DNA of 33,701 nucleotides. It comes from Bacillota bacterium (GTDB lineage Bacteria > Bacillota > Clostridia > Oscillospirales > Ruminococcaceae). The stretch covers positions 1-33,701 of the forward strand of contig JAEWBS010000109.1 of NCBI GenBank assembly GCA_023391005.1, given 5' to 3'. Of this stretch, positions 16,123 through 24,528 are shown in pieces; the stretch's first letter is position 1; every line of letters starts with the position of its first letter. The position numbers were made by a program, and so were the translations under genes. The notes beneath the pieces were generated by a model that was not told the DNA's origin, did not search any database, and saw nothing but the letters and a program-made list of their open reading frames with translations.

Positions 16123-18294
16123 CTATCTGACAAAGCCCGTTTCTTTCTCGGCGGGGTTATAATAGTAGTTATACAGAACCGTGCCATCCTCAAGCACGCC
16201 CCAGAGCTTGACCTCGTGGGCACCCGTTACACTGAGCAGTCGCTCTTTGGTTTCGAGCGTGTTCAGGTCGAGCCGGTGAATCCAGTACTCGGGCCGGTAG
16301 ACGCCATCCGACGCGCCGGGCGGGCTGACGACAAAAGCGACGTAGCGGTCGTTTATCACATACCAGCCGCCGGTCGGAATATCGGTTTGGGCAATCGTGT
16401 TGCGCAGCGACAGCGTGTGCATGGCGCCATCTGAAAAACGCGTAAAGACGGCGTTATGCCCTTGCGTGCTGTAGTCATAATCGATAAACAGCAGGCCGTT
16501 GTCCCCCGCCTCTCCGACAAAACCGTATCCACCGCCGCTGATATTAAGATTCTTTTGTGCGGCAAGGTCGTACAGCAGCCAGCCGGCGTTGCTCTCGTAG
16601 CCGCTGTAGGTCGCTAACAGCTTTTTGCCGTTATCGACAAAACGCGGCGTGGAATGAAGCCGCTTGCCCATGCCCATCGGGGTGCGCTGCGGGATAACCG
16701 GATCTATCAGCGAGGCTTTGCCGCTTGCAGCGTCAAGCAGCTTCAATCCCTCGATGTCCACATAGGCAAACCGCGAGAAATCGTCATTGAAATCGTAACC
16801 GCTGTAATAGCTGCGCAGCGCTATGCCATCGGCGTCGAAAGCGTAGGTGCTGTCCTTGAGCGCCAAGAGCGGCGCGGGCAGAGCGATTTCCTGCTCCTCT
16901 TCCAGTGTCAGACTGTAGGAGAGAATGCGGTCGCGCATGCGCGCGTAAATGCGGTCGCCGCGCCGTTCCACACCAAAAAAGTCATAGCCGTCATTTCTAA
17001 CCTTGTCGGGCGGCGACACACGCTTAATCAGCGAGAGGTTGTTCTTGTCAACCAAATGCAGTGTGAACAGCGCGTTGTTGTCATAGGTGCTGTCTTGAAA
17101 TATCAGAGTGCCGTCATTCTCGGCCAGCAATCTCAGCGTCGGCGGATAGGCATTTTGGGGGAAAGCCGTGTTCGGGTCAAGCACACGGCGGGTCGTATCC
17201 TCCCCCACCGTCACCGAAGTCTGTCCGTTATTCACATAGATGCGTTCCACCCCCGTAAAATAATAGGGGTATTCGCCGTACAGAGGGTCGGAGGAAGCAC
17301 GCGTTTGCAGGCGGTAAACCGTCGCAAACTCGACCACCCGCCGGTCGTCAAGCAGATCATATCTGGCGTATACGGCGGATATGCTACCGTCGTCCCGCAT
17401 GCGGACCTGCTCGAGCCCCGAGTCGTAATCACTCCGCGGCACTCTCGGCGCAAAGTTTTGGTGCGCCATGCTCTTGATGTCGCCGTTCTTGATATAAAAG
17501 GCGTCCAGCTCCGAATCGTATGCCCACTGCGGGGGCTCGCTGTAAGCGAGCGGGTCGTAATCAGCCGGAAAATTCAGATATTTTACGGCGTATGCGCTGA
17601 CGGCGGCACGCGTGATATAAAGCCGGTCGCTTTCGCCGTTAGAGCCCATGACACACCAGATGCCGCTCTCGTCAGGCGCGGCGGGTATGGCGTTGCCTTT
17701 TTGGAGATAGTCGCGGCTTAAATATTGAAACAGCGCGTATTCGGCGAAGTACTCTGCGCGCAGCTCCTCGGCGGAAGACCATGTGCCGCCGTTGTTAAGC
17801 GTGTAGTAGGTGTCGTGCAGATACTCCTCCCAAAGGCGGTCGAGCACCTCGCCCTGCGAAACCACCGTGCCTTTGGCCCATGTCATCAGCGCATATAATT
17901 GGTCGTAGGATTTTGCGTCGAGGGCGTAGTATTCCCCTGCGCTGTTTTGGCACAGGGCCGAGCCGTCGCCGCGCGCAAAAAACACCAGCAGCGCGTCGCT
18001 GTCGCCGTCGAGTTGCAGGCGCAGGCTTTCGGCGCCCTCGGGCCCACCCGGCGCGGGCTCCCATTTTGCTTTGCGCAGCAGCTGTGTCAGAGCATCAATC
18101 TTGTCCGGATTTGTGATGATATCCTTTTCGTAGGTAAACGGCCCCTCCTGAATCGTGAATGCCGCAGGCGTCTGCGAGAGGCGCGCGCCCAGCGGATTGG
18201 GCTTCTCCAACGACCGGTTAAAGCAGGCCGAAAGACTCAATATGAGCGCGGCGCAAAAAATCAGGACGGCTTGAAAGCGGGATGAGCGGTGCAT
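16123..18294 (-). CDS. Large lipoprotein of unknown function, beta-propeller-like (723 aa)
   Basis: Secreted, lipid-anchored protein. The signal peptide ends in the lipobox LSAC with lipidated Cys24. The rest has no enzyme motif I recognise. From residue ~390 onward there are repeated strand-rich units ending in short loops, such as RLLAENDGTLIFQDSTY, FAYVDIEGLKLLDAASGK and GWLLYDLAAQKNLNISGGG, reminiscent of TolB/WD40-like beta-propellers. The ATG at 18294 is preferred because AGAAGG lies upstream; a longer reading from 18327 lacks a site. It stands alone, pointing away from the transport operon on its right, with convergent terminator structures on its left. Function not assigned. Confidence 0.8.
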   Translation of the reverse strand: MHRSSRFQAVLIFCAALILSLSACFNRSLEKPNPLGARLSQTPAAFTIQEGPFTYEKDIITNPDKIDALTQLLRKAKWEPAPGGPEGAESLRLQLDGDSDALLVFFARGDGSALCQNSAGEYYALDAKSYDQLYALMTWAKGTVVSQGEVLDRLWEEYLHDTYYTLNNGGTWSSAEELRAEYFAEYALFQYLSRDYLQKGNAIPAAPDESGIWCVMGSNGESDRLYITRAAVSAYAVKYLNFPADYDPLAYSEPPQWAYDSELDAFYIKNGDIKSMAHQNFAPRVPRSDYDSGLEQVRMRDDGSISAVYARYDLLDDRRVVEFATVYRLQTRASSDPLYGEYPYYFTGVERIYVNNGQTSVTVGEDTTRRVLDPNTAFPQNAYPPTLRLLAENDGTLIFQDSTYDNNALFTLHLVDKNNLSLIKRVSPPDKVRNDGYDFFGVERRGDRIYARMRDRILSYSLTLEEEQEIALPAPLLALKDSTYAFDADGIALRSYYSGYDFNDDFSRFAYVDIEGLKLLDAASGKASLIDPVIPQRTPMGMGKRLHSTPRFVDNGKKLLATYSGYESNAGWLLYDLAAQKNLNISGGGYGFVGEAGDNGLLFIDYDYSTQGHNAVFTRFSDGAMHTLSLRNTIAQTDIPTGGWYVINDRYVAFVVSPPGASDGVYRPEYWIHRLDLNTLETKERLLSVTGAHEVKLWGVLEDGTVLYNYYYNPAEKETGFVR

Positions 18295-18391
18295 GAGCGT
18301 AAACCTTCTTTCTTCCTTATGGGGCAAAATTGAAGCTATGGAAAAATATACTATGCTTCAGTATAGCACGCCGACCGGCGTTTTACAATCC

Positions 18392-18425
18392 AAGCCGCGA
18401 AGGCCTTCAAGTCGCGGCTTTTTTT
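18392..18425 (+). terminator. Hairpin with plus-strand T tract
   Basis: Arms AAGCCGCGA (18392-18400) and TCGCGGCTT (18412-18420) are followed by a T run on the plus strand. No plus-strand gene is visible before it, so its user is unknown; it may block antisense transcription toward the tct operon. The rest of the 18295-18608 gap shows no convincing gene. Confidence 0.5.
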
Positions 18426-18513
18426 AAGCGCGGATATGAGCTCCATCCGCCGGCAAGCCGGGCCAATTTGTAGGATATGAATAGCATCTCCACCATGCCG
18501 CCTAATATAAAAT

Positions 18514-18544
18514 GCGCAAGCCTGCCAAAACAGCGGGCTTGCGC
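18514..18544 (-). terminator. Terminator of the iclR-kdgK-tctCBA operon
   Basis: A 12-bp stem (GCGCAAGCCTGC with GCGGGCTTGCGC, one G-T pair) and a 7-base loop. On the minus strand it follows the tctA stop at 18609 and is trailed by ATTTTATATT. Confidence 0.7.
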
Positions 18545-18608
18545 ACAGAAACAACAGGATGAAAATGGGCATTTAAGAAGTCTCAGGGCCGCATACGCCG
18601 CACGCGTC

Positions 18609-20084
18609 TTAATTGGCATTCCGTTTTAATTTGCGCTTTTGCATGATTGGGATAAGCAATGAAATGCAGATCAGCACCGCGAAAACGACTGAGATGACGG
18701 TTGAAAAGAAGGTGGCGTAGTTTCCGCCGGACATCAACAGGGCTCGGCGGAAGTTACTTTCAGCCATCGGGCCCAGAATAAGGCCCAGCACCGCCGGGGA
18801 GGCCGAAACCTCCAGCTTTTGCAAAAAGTAGCCCACAATACCAAAGAACAGCATAACGCCGACATCGAAAAAGTTGTTGGCCATCGCATAGGAGCCCACG
18901 ACGCAGAGCATAAAGATGGCGGGCACCAGAATGGGCTTGGGGATGGACAGCACCTTGGTGAATAACCGGATGCAGGAAAGCCCCAGAAACACCATGCAGC
19001 AGTTGGCCACAAAAGAGCCTAAAAAGATGGTGTAGACCAAGATTGCGTTATCTTTGAAAAGCAACGGACCGGGCTGCAAGCCCTGCACCGTGAGCGCGCC
19101 GATCATAATAGCGGCCACGGCGTCCCCCGGTACCCCCAGCGTGAGCATGGGAATCATCGCCCCGCCCGTGACGCCATTGTTGGCGGATTCCGGCGCGATA
19201 ATACCCTCCGGTATGCCGGTGCCAAACCGCTCGGGATGCTTGGAAAGGTTTTTGACCTGCCCATACGAGACAAAAGCCGCGATATCCGCGCCCGCACCGG
19301 GAATAATGCCGATAAAGGTGCCGACCGTGCCAAAGATAGGCGCCAGCTTTGCCATCAGCTTCCAATCCGATTTCGGGGGGATAACATTTTGAACCTTGGT
19401 GTTGATGATACTCTTTTCTTTGATGGTTTCCAAACTTTCAAAGGCCTGAGACATGGCAAACAGGCCGATCATCACCGGTATATAGTTGATGCCGCTGAGC
19501 AGATTGGCGTTATTATAGGTAAAACGGGTATATCCACTGATGTTGTCGATGCCGATACAGGCCAACAGAATGCCCATACAGCCGCAGATAATGCCCTTTG
19601 ACAGCATCTTGCCCGAGATGCTGGCGATGATGCAAAGGCCAAAAACCGCCAGCATAAAGAACTCCGGCGCGCTGAAACGCAGCGCCAGCTTAGCCAGCTG
19701 CGGCGAGATCAGCACGAGAAAAATGCAGCTGACAATGCCGCCGATAAAGGATGAGATGGTGGACAGGCCCAATGCCCGTCCCGCTTCGCCCCGCTTTGAA
19801 AATTCGTAGCCATCCAGCACGGTGGCAGCGGATGCGGGGGTTCCGGGCGTGCGCAGCAGAATGGCCGATATCGACCCGCCATAGATGGCGCCCACATACA
19901 CGCCCACCAAAAGCAGGATGCTTGGCGCCGCGTCCATACCAAAGGTCAGGGGCAGCACCAGCGCCACGCCCATTGTGGCGGTCAGACCGGGCAGGCACCC
20001 GATACACATTCCGGCGGCAACCCCCAAAAAGATAAACAGAATAATCTGGAGATTAAATACCGCGGCAAATACCTCGGCTAACAT
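18609..20084 (-). CDS. tctA: Tripartite tricarboxylate transporter, large permease subunit TctA (491 aa)
   Basis: Membrane channel subunit of a tripartite tricarboxylate transporter (TTT), which uses a binding protein and an ion gradient to import organic acids. The N-terminus has GCLPGLTATMGVALVLPLTF, the family's hallmark, and GIIPGAGADIAAFVSYG near residue 265 is its second-half counterpart. About 10-12 hydrophobic helices fill the rest. The length (~500) is normal. The ATG at 20084 has GGAGGAGG upstream. It is the last gene of the operon, after tctC and tctB, and a terminator follows. Its neighbours suggest a sugar-acid-type substrate rather than citrate. Confidence 0.92.
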   Translation of the reverse strand: MLAEVFAAVFNLQIILFIFLGVAAGMCIGCLPGLTATMGVALVLPLTFGMDAAPSILLLVGVYVGAIYGGSISAILLRTPGTPASAATVLDGYEFSKRGEAGRALGLSTISSFIGGIVSCIFLVLISPQLAKLALRFSAPEFFMLAVFGLCIIASISGKMLSKGIICGCMGILLACIGIDNISGYTRFTYNNANLLSGINYIPVMIGLFAMSQAFESLETIKEKSIINTKVQNVIPPKSDWKLMAKLAPIFGTVGTFIGIIPGAGADIAAFVSYGQVKNLSKHPERFGTGIPEGIIAPESANNGVTGGAMIPMLTLGVPGDAVAAIMIGALTVQGLQPGPLLFKDNAILVYTIFLGSFVANCCMVFLGLSCIRLFTKVLSIPKPILVPAIFMLCVVGSYAMANNFFDVGVMLFFGIVGYFLQKLEVSASPAVLGLILGPMAESNFRRALLMSGGNYATFFSTVISVVFAVLICISLLIPIMQKRKLKRNAN

Positions 20085-20114
20085 ATGGTTTCCTCCTCCG
20101 TATTTTTAAGCGCT

Positions 20115-20567
20115 CTAAAACAGCAGGCCAAACCGCAGCGGCACATGCAGCACCTCGCTGAAGAGGCCGAAGACAATGCCGGTCAAAAAGGCGGAGACCA
20201 CGGCGCAAACCCAATAGCGGTAATTGCCAAACCACTTTATCAGCCCAAACAGCAGCACAAAGCTCGTGACGCAAAACCCGATCTGCGGCATCGCAATGAG
20301 GTAAAGCACCAGAATGGCCATGCAGACATATACCCGCTTATGGCCTTCGGTAAGCAACCCCAGCGTAACATCCTGGGCAGGCGTCATGCGCAGCGTGGAG
20401 ATCAGCAGGCTGATCGACGCCACGATCATCAGTACCGAAACCATGATAGGAACCATGCCCGGGCCGGGAATGCCCGCGCGGCCTTTGGGGAACGACAGAC
20501 ATTGGACGATGACAAAGACGCCCAGAGCGGAAAATATGCCGGCTATGATATAATTCCCTTTTTTCAA
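20115..20567 (-). CDS. tctB: Tripartite tricarboxylate transporter, small permease subunit TctB (150 aa)
   Basis: Small membrane subunit of the TTT system with four predicted helices. Recognisable parts are the first helix (YIIAGIFSALGVFVIVQCL), the PGPGMVPIMVSVLMI segment and a C-terminal pair of helices (YWVCAVVSAFLTGIVFGLF). I chose TTG at 20567 because GGAGG lies eight bases upstream and the protein then begins with LKKGNYIIAG, as TctB proteins do. A longer frame from 20648 would add 27 polar residues with no ribosome site. It ends 30 bp before tctA. Confidence 0.88.
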   Translation of the reverse strand: MKKGNYIIAGIFSALGVFVIVQCLSFPKGRAGIPGPGMVPIMVSVLMIVASISLLISTLRMTPAQDVTLGLLTEGHKRVYVCMAILVLYLIAMPQIGFCVTSFVLLFGLIKWFGNYRYWVCAVVSAFLTGIVFGLFSEVLHVPLRFGLLF

Positions 20568-20688
20568 GTAAACAACCTCCCTGTGGTACAAATGCGATTG
20601 ATTTGGGCAAGGGAAGGAAGACGCATCAATCACGTCTTCCTTCCTCACAAATAGCGCTCATCGACCGGCCGCGGCCGGCAACGCCCTG

Positions 20689-21702
20689 TTAAAGCCCCAG
20701 AGAAGCAATCAGCTCTTTATAAAACTCGTTGTCGGCGGCCAGCTTTTTGCCAAAATCGGCGCTGTTGAGCAGCTCGATGATGTTGTTGGAATCCTTCATA
20801 AAGGTTTTAAAGCTGTCCTTCTCAACACCGGCGGTGAAGACTTCTTCAAGCCAGTTGACGACCTCAGCGGGGGTGTTCTTCGGCACGCCGAGGCCTCTCC
20901 AGGTACCGACGGCCACGTCGTATCCAAGCTCCTTCGCGGTGGGGATATCGGAGATTTCAGCGATGCGCTCGGGCGCCAGAACGGCCAGAACCTTGAGCTC
21001 GCCGGCATCCACCTGCGCCGAAACCTCGGCGTAGCTGACCGAAACAGCGTCGATATGGCCGCCTAAGAGCGACGTAATGGCGGGTGCGGCACCCTCAAAG
21101 GGCACATGGACAAACTCCACGCCGGCGGCCTGACCCAGACCGGCCGCGGCCAGATGCCAGATAGCGCCCACACCCGAGTTACCGATCTGCAAATTCTTGG
21201 TCTTTGCGTCCGCAATCAGATCTTCCAGACTGTTGTAAGGCGAATCGGCCTTAACCGTGATGGCGCTGTAGGCCGAGTTGACCATGAGCAGGGGGGTGAA
21301 CTTGTCGTAGTAGATATCGCCGCCGGTGCCGGTATGGGGCAGCGTCACAAGCTCAACGGTGATCATCGTGATGATGTGGCCGTCCGCCTTGGCGTTCTGG
21401 CCGTAGGACATGCCGACAGCGCCACCGCCGCCGGTGCGGTTCTCAACGGCGATGCCCTTGGGAAACTGATCCTTGACGTTATCGACAAGCGCACGGGCAA
21501 CCAGATCGGTGCCACCGCCCGCGCCGTAGGGCACGATGACATTGACGGGCGCCTTGGGATAATCCAACGCGGCGGGCTGGCCGGCGCCGGAGCTTCCGGG
21601 CGTTTGACTGGGGGTTGTCGATGACGGCGCTTTCCCGCCACAACCGGCGAAAAGGGTTAAGAGCATCAGAGAAGCAACTAAAATGGACAATAGTTTTTTC
21701 AT
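20689..21702 (-). CDS. tctC: Tripartite tricarboxylate transporter substrate-binding lipoprotein TctC (337 aa)
   Basis: Extracytoplasmic solute-binding protein of the BUG/TctC family. The signal peptide ends with the lipobox FAGC (lipidated Cys21), as expected in a Gram-positive host, followed by a Ser/Thr/Pro linker. The mature domain begins YPKAPVNVIVPYGAGGGTDLVAR, the usual first strand and ligand-binding loop, with later family motifs (VEFVHVPFEG near 180; GGHIDAVSVS near 200). AAGGAG precedes the ATG at 21702. It lies between kdgK and tctB in the same operon. Ligand unknown; the family binds carboxylates. Confidence 0.92.
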   Translation of the reverse strand: MKKLLSILVASLMLLTLFAGCGGKAPSSTTPSQTPGSSGAGQPAALDYPKAPVNVIVPYGAGGGTDLVARALVDNVKDQFPKGIAVENRTGGGGAVGMSYGQNAKADGHIITMITVELVTLPHTGTGGDIYYDKFTPLLMVNSAYSAITVKADSPYNSLEDLIADAKTKNLQIGNSGVGAIWHLAAAGLGQAAGVEFVHVPFEGAAPAITSLLGGHIDAVSVSYAEVSAQVDAGELKVLAVLAPERIAEISDIPTAKELGYDVAVGTWRGLGVPKNTPAEVVNWLEEVFTAGVEKDSFKTFMKDSNNIIELLNSADFGKKLAADNEFYKELIASLGL

Positions 21703-21847
21703 GATCTGTTCTCCTTTTTTTCTTTTTACTTTTATCGCACACTCCTATGGAACGTAACGCCATAACTGTTGGCCGTCCGTTTTGCCGGGCGGCGATCCGG
21801 GCCGTCTGTTCTGTTAATAAAGCCCGTCGTTTTATTTTGCTTACCGG

Positions 21848-22795
21848 TTACCGATAGATTATATGGGCGTTTTCGGCAAAGCCGTCAAAGGCCTTGCGGT
21901 TGGGCAGCCCCTCGACATCGCCATAGCTCGAGACCGCCATGGCCCCCATGAGCGCACCCATGCGGCCGCAGGCCTCGACATCCCGGCCCTCGATAACACC
22001 GGCCAAAAAGCCCGCGTTAAAAGCGTCACCCGCGCCGACGGTATCAACCACCCGCACCTTGACCGGCGGTATCAAAAAGGTATTGGTTCGGTCGGCGGCC
22101 TGCGCACCCTGCGCCCCGAGTTTTAGGCCGATACGCCCCACGCCCATGGCGCGCAAACGCTCAATCATCTGCTCGGGCCGGTTTGTGTCGAGCAGCAGTT
22201 CGCCCTCATCCTCTCCCAGCAGCACAATATCGCTTTGGGACAGCAGCGGAAAAAGAGCCGCTTTGGCGCTTTGGGCGCTCCAGAGCTTCAGACGGATATT
22301 CGGGTCAAAGCTGATCAGGCAGCCCGCCCGTCTGGCAACCTCCACCGCGTAGGCAACGGTGCTGGCGCAGCTCTCGCTCAGCGCCGGGGTAATGCCCGAA
22401 ATATGCAGTATTTTTGCGCGGGAGATATAATCGGGATCGATATCGTCGGGACAAAGGCTGCTGCCCGCCGAGTCTTTGCGGTAGTAGAAAACACTGGTTT
22501 GTCCCTGGGCGTCAAACTGCTTGAACATCAGTCCGGTGGGGGCGCTGGAGGTTTTGATGGCGTGGGAGATATCCACCCCCTCGCCTCTGAGCTCGCGCAG
22601 GATAAACTCGCCAAACTCATCCTCGCCAATCTTCCCCACCCAGCCGCTGGTGTGCCCGAGTTTGGCCATGCCGATCGCCACGTTGCTTTCGGCCCCCGCC
22701 GTCTTTTTGCCAAAGCTGTGGCAATAGCGGATATAGCCCTGCTCGCCCGGGATAAACGCCACCATCGTTTCGCCGATGGTTACCAAATCCTGCAT
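21848..22795 (-). CDS. kdgK: PfkB-family sugar kinase, probable 2-keto-3-deoxygluconate kinase (315 aa)
   Basis: Ribokinase-fold carbohydrate kinase. The N-terminus (LVTIGETMVAFIP) and GAESNVAIGMAKLG near residue 35 are the first PfkB signature; DTVGAGDAFNAGFLAG near 245 is the second, with the catalytic Asp in GAGD. HISGITPALSES near 130 and SFDPNIRLKLW near 165 resemble KDG kinases more than fructokinases. The enzyme would convert 2-keto-3-deoxygluconate (or a similar keto-deoxy sugar acid) to its 6-phosphate for cleavage to pyruvate and glyceraldehyde-3-phosphate. GGGAGGG precedes the ATG. It is second in the operon after iclR; no KDPG aldolase is in the window. Substrate is inferred. Confidence 0.82.
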   Translation of the reverse strand: MQDLVTIGETMVAFIPGEQGYIRYCHSFGKKTAGAESNVAIGMAKLGHTSGWVGKIGEDEFGEFILRELRGEGVDISHAIKTSSAPTGLMFKQFDAQGQTSVFYYRKDSAGSSLCPDDIDPDYISRAKILHISGITPALSESCASTVAYAVEVARRAGCLISFDPNIRLKLWSAQSAKAALFPLLSQSDIVLLGEDEGELLLDTNRPEQMIERLRAMGVGRIGLKLGAQGAQAADRTNTFLIPPVKVRVVDTVGAGDAFNAGFLAGVIEGRDVEACGRMGALMGAMAVSSYGDVEGLPNRKAFDGFAENAHIIYR

Positions 22796-22839
22796 GGCGC
22801 ATCCCTCCCTTCTCCTGTATTGTCGCGACCTAAGAACGG

Positions 22840-23616
22840 TCAGCTATAGTTCCATCTCGCAATATTGCTGGATATAATTGCCTCGATGCAGACCTTGGTC
22901 TCAAGCATGAGCAGCTTGACCTGCTTTTCTTTCTCGGCGCTGTAACGCAGTACCGGCGTTGCGACGCTTAAGGCTGCCAGATAGCGGGACTGGTGGCAGA
23001 TGGGCACCCCTACGCAGCAGATATACTGGGTGGATTCCTCTTGCTCGTAGGCAAAGCCGGTGCGGCGCACCTCGGCGAGCTGACGGTTCAGCTCATCAAA
23101 GCTGCTGATCGTGTTTGGGGTAACTTTATGCAGACCGTTCGGGTAAAGCTGCTTGATCTGCGCCGGGGAAAACTGGCTGAGCAGCGCCTTGCCGCAACCG
23201 GTGGAATAGGCGGGTAATTTACGCCCCGGGGCGGATATCACCTTGATTTTGGTGAAGGAGTCGCTCATGGCCAGATAGAGCATATCGCCGTTATCGAGCG
23301 TGCCGAAAAACACCGTCTCCTCCACCTTGGCGGCCAGATTGCGCACCTCCTGCGCAATCGAATCCAGAATATCGTTGGCGCTGATATAGCCCCGCCCCAG
23401 TACAAAGAGCGCGGCGCCCACATAGTAGCGCCTCTCGGTTTCTTTATAGTGCAAATAACCCCGCTTAACCATCGTTGCCAAAAGCGGATGCAGACTGCCT
23501 TTGGGGACCTGAACCAGCCGGGCAATATCAGAAAAAGAGATGCCGCTTTCGTGCTGGGCGATAACCTCCAGAACATCAAAAATTCTCGCCGTGGTGCGAT
23601 GCTCAAGCTCGCTCAA
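22840..23616 (-). CDS. IclR-family transcriptional regulator (258 aa)
   Basis: First gene of the kdgK-tct operon and its likely regulator. Residues 8-70 form the winged helix-turn-helix (ISFSDIARLVQVPKGSLHPL), and the rest is the IclR ligand-binding domain (PGRKLPAYSTGCGKALLSQF near residue 130, then GVPICHQSRYLAALSVATP near 205). The start is TTG at 23616 with GGGGG nine bases upstream. KdgR, a known regulator of pectin and KDG metabolism, is also IclR type, which fits a KDG-type inducer, but the ligand here is unproven. The gap to kdgK is 44 bp. Confidence 0.9.
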   Translation of the reverse strand: MSELEHRTTARIFDVLEVIAQHESGISFSDIARLVQVPKGSLHPLLATMVKRGYLHYKETERRYYVGAALFVLGRGYISANDILDSIAQEVRNLAAKVEETVFFGTLDNGDMLYLAMSDSFTKIKVISAPGRKLPAYSTGCGKALLSQFSPAQIKQLYPNGLHKVTPNTISSFDELNRQLAEVRRTGFAYEQEESTQYICCVGVPICHQSRYLAALSVATPVLRYSAEKEKQVKLLMLETKVCIEAIISSNIARWNYS

Positions 23617-23794
23617 ACCGATGGACCCCCTTTTGATTAATTTCCGAACACTGTTCCCTTTTGATTCTAATATGATTATTTCTTAATTTCAATTAGCAAT
23701 CAACACGAGCTTTTTACACAAACATTGTATAAAAATGGATTCATTTTATCATTTTTTTTGTTTTTTTTGGCATCACGTTCAAAGTCCGTACTTT

Positions 23795-23810
23795 GTTCCT
23801 ATATGAGAAC
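23795..23810. promoter_or_regulatory. Imperfect palindrome upstream of iclR, possible operator
   Basis: GTTCCTATATGAGAAC is a 16-base partial palindrome (12 of 16 positions symmetric) about 180 bases before the iclR start, in an A+T-rich region that also contains possible promoter elements. IclR regulators often bind such sites, but this single weak copy is only suggestive. Confidence 0.3.
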
Positions 23811-24290
23811 ATCTTGAAGCGTGCCCTACCCGGCGCATCGGTATACGTTGCAGCCGCTTAACAAAATATCTCCGCCGCATACCGCTAAATATCGCGGCCA
23901 AACGGCCTGTTTTACGATTTTGGCGCCGTTTTCGCACACTTTATTCCTTTATTGCCACATGAATATCAATAGTTTGCCATATATGGCGCGATCTATGAGA
24001 ATGTGTGCAGAACAAACCGACGGAAAGTCGAATAAAATTGGGGCGGCAATGCGCAAGGGTGCATGGTAAAGCCGATGACATTGAGAATAAGCTAATTTGC
24101 AGCAATGCGCGGGTTCATAACCGCGGGCAATGCCATGCGCGCGGCGGCAAACGCAAAAACCATCAGCTAAAGCAGTGAACTACGTAAGGCTTTTGTTTGC
24201 AATGAGCCAATCTATTGTCATTCGCTTTGCTCAATGTTTAAAGCTAAAGCAAATGGAGGACTCCACCGGCACAGGCGGTGGTCTAGTGCA

Positions 24291-24331
24291 ATAGATAGAG
24301 GATCGCCACGTTTTGGCGATCCTCTATCTAT
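24291..24331. terminator. Perfect 18-bp hairpin, terminator or end of a small RNA
   Basis: ATAGATAGAGGATCGCCA and its exact complement flank a 5-base loop, with TTAT following on the plus strand. A smaller hairpin (CCACCG with CGGTGG, 24263-24281) lies just before. No gene on either side clearly uses it. Confidence 0.5.
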
Positions 24332-24528
24332 TTATCAAACAATAAGGCTGGTGATATGGCGGAGCCACAGCAAATCGCCTATCTGTTGTAAATTGCTGGC
24401 TCGAAAAATACCGTGTTGAGCTGGTTTAAATTTGAATTAGCGTTTTGCGCGTGATGCGAAGCCGTTTTTTGCCAACGCACAGCGGCACCCCCGGCGGGCA
24501 GGATATCCGCCGGAGGAGCCGCTGCGAT

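Larger units (their letters stand above)
23617..24528. other. Long intergenic region without a recognisable protein gene
   Basis: About 910 bases. The right part of the iclR upstream region is very A+T rich and should hold its promoter. From 23820 to 24240 only short frames without ribosome sites are open. The only strong structure is the paired hairpins at 24263-24331. A G+C-rich hairpin (24481-24523; 15 of 17 pairs) follows the nitrilase-protein stop directly and may be its terminator, although no T tract follows. Confidence 0.5.

Noticed and set aside
16654..17721. 355-aa plus-strand reading frame
   Set aside because: It is an antisense shadow of the large lipoprotein gene, caused by high G+C codon use; it lacks a ribosome site and known domains.
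18351..18572. 73-aa minus-strand frame
   Set aside because: It spans the two hairpins after tctA and lacks a ribosome site, so it is taken as non-coding.
24234..24419. 61-aa frame over the orphan hairpin
   Set aside because: The peptide is unlike any family and is mostly made by the hairpin arms; no ribosome site.
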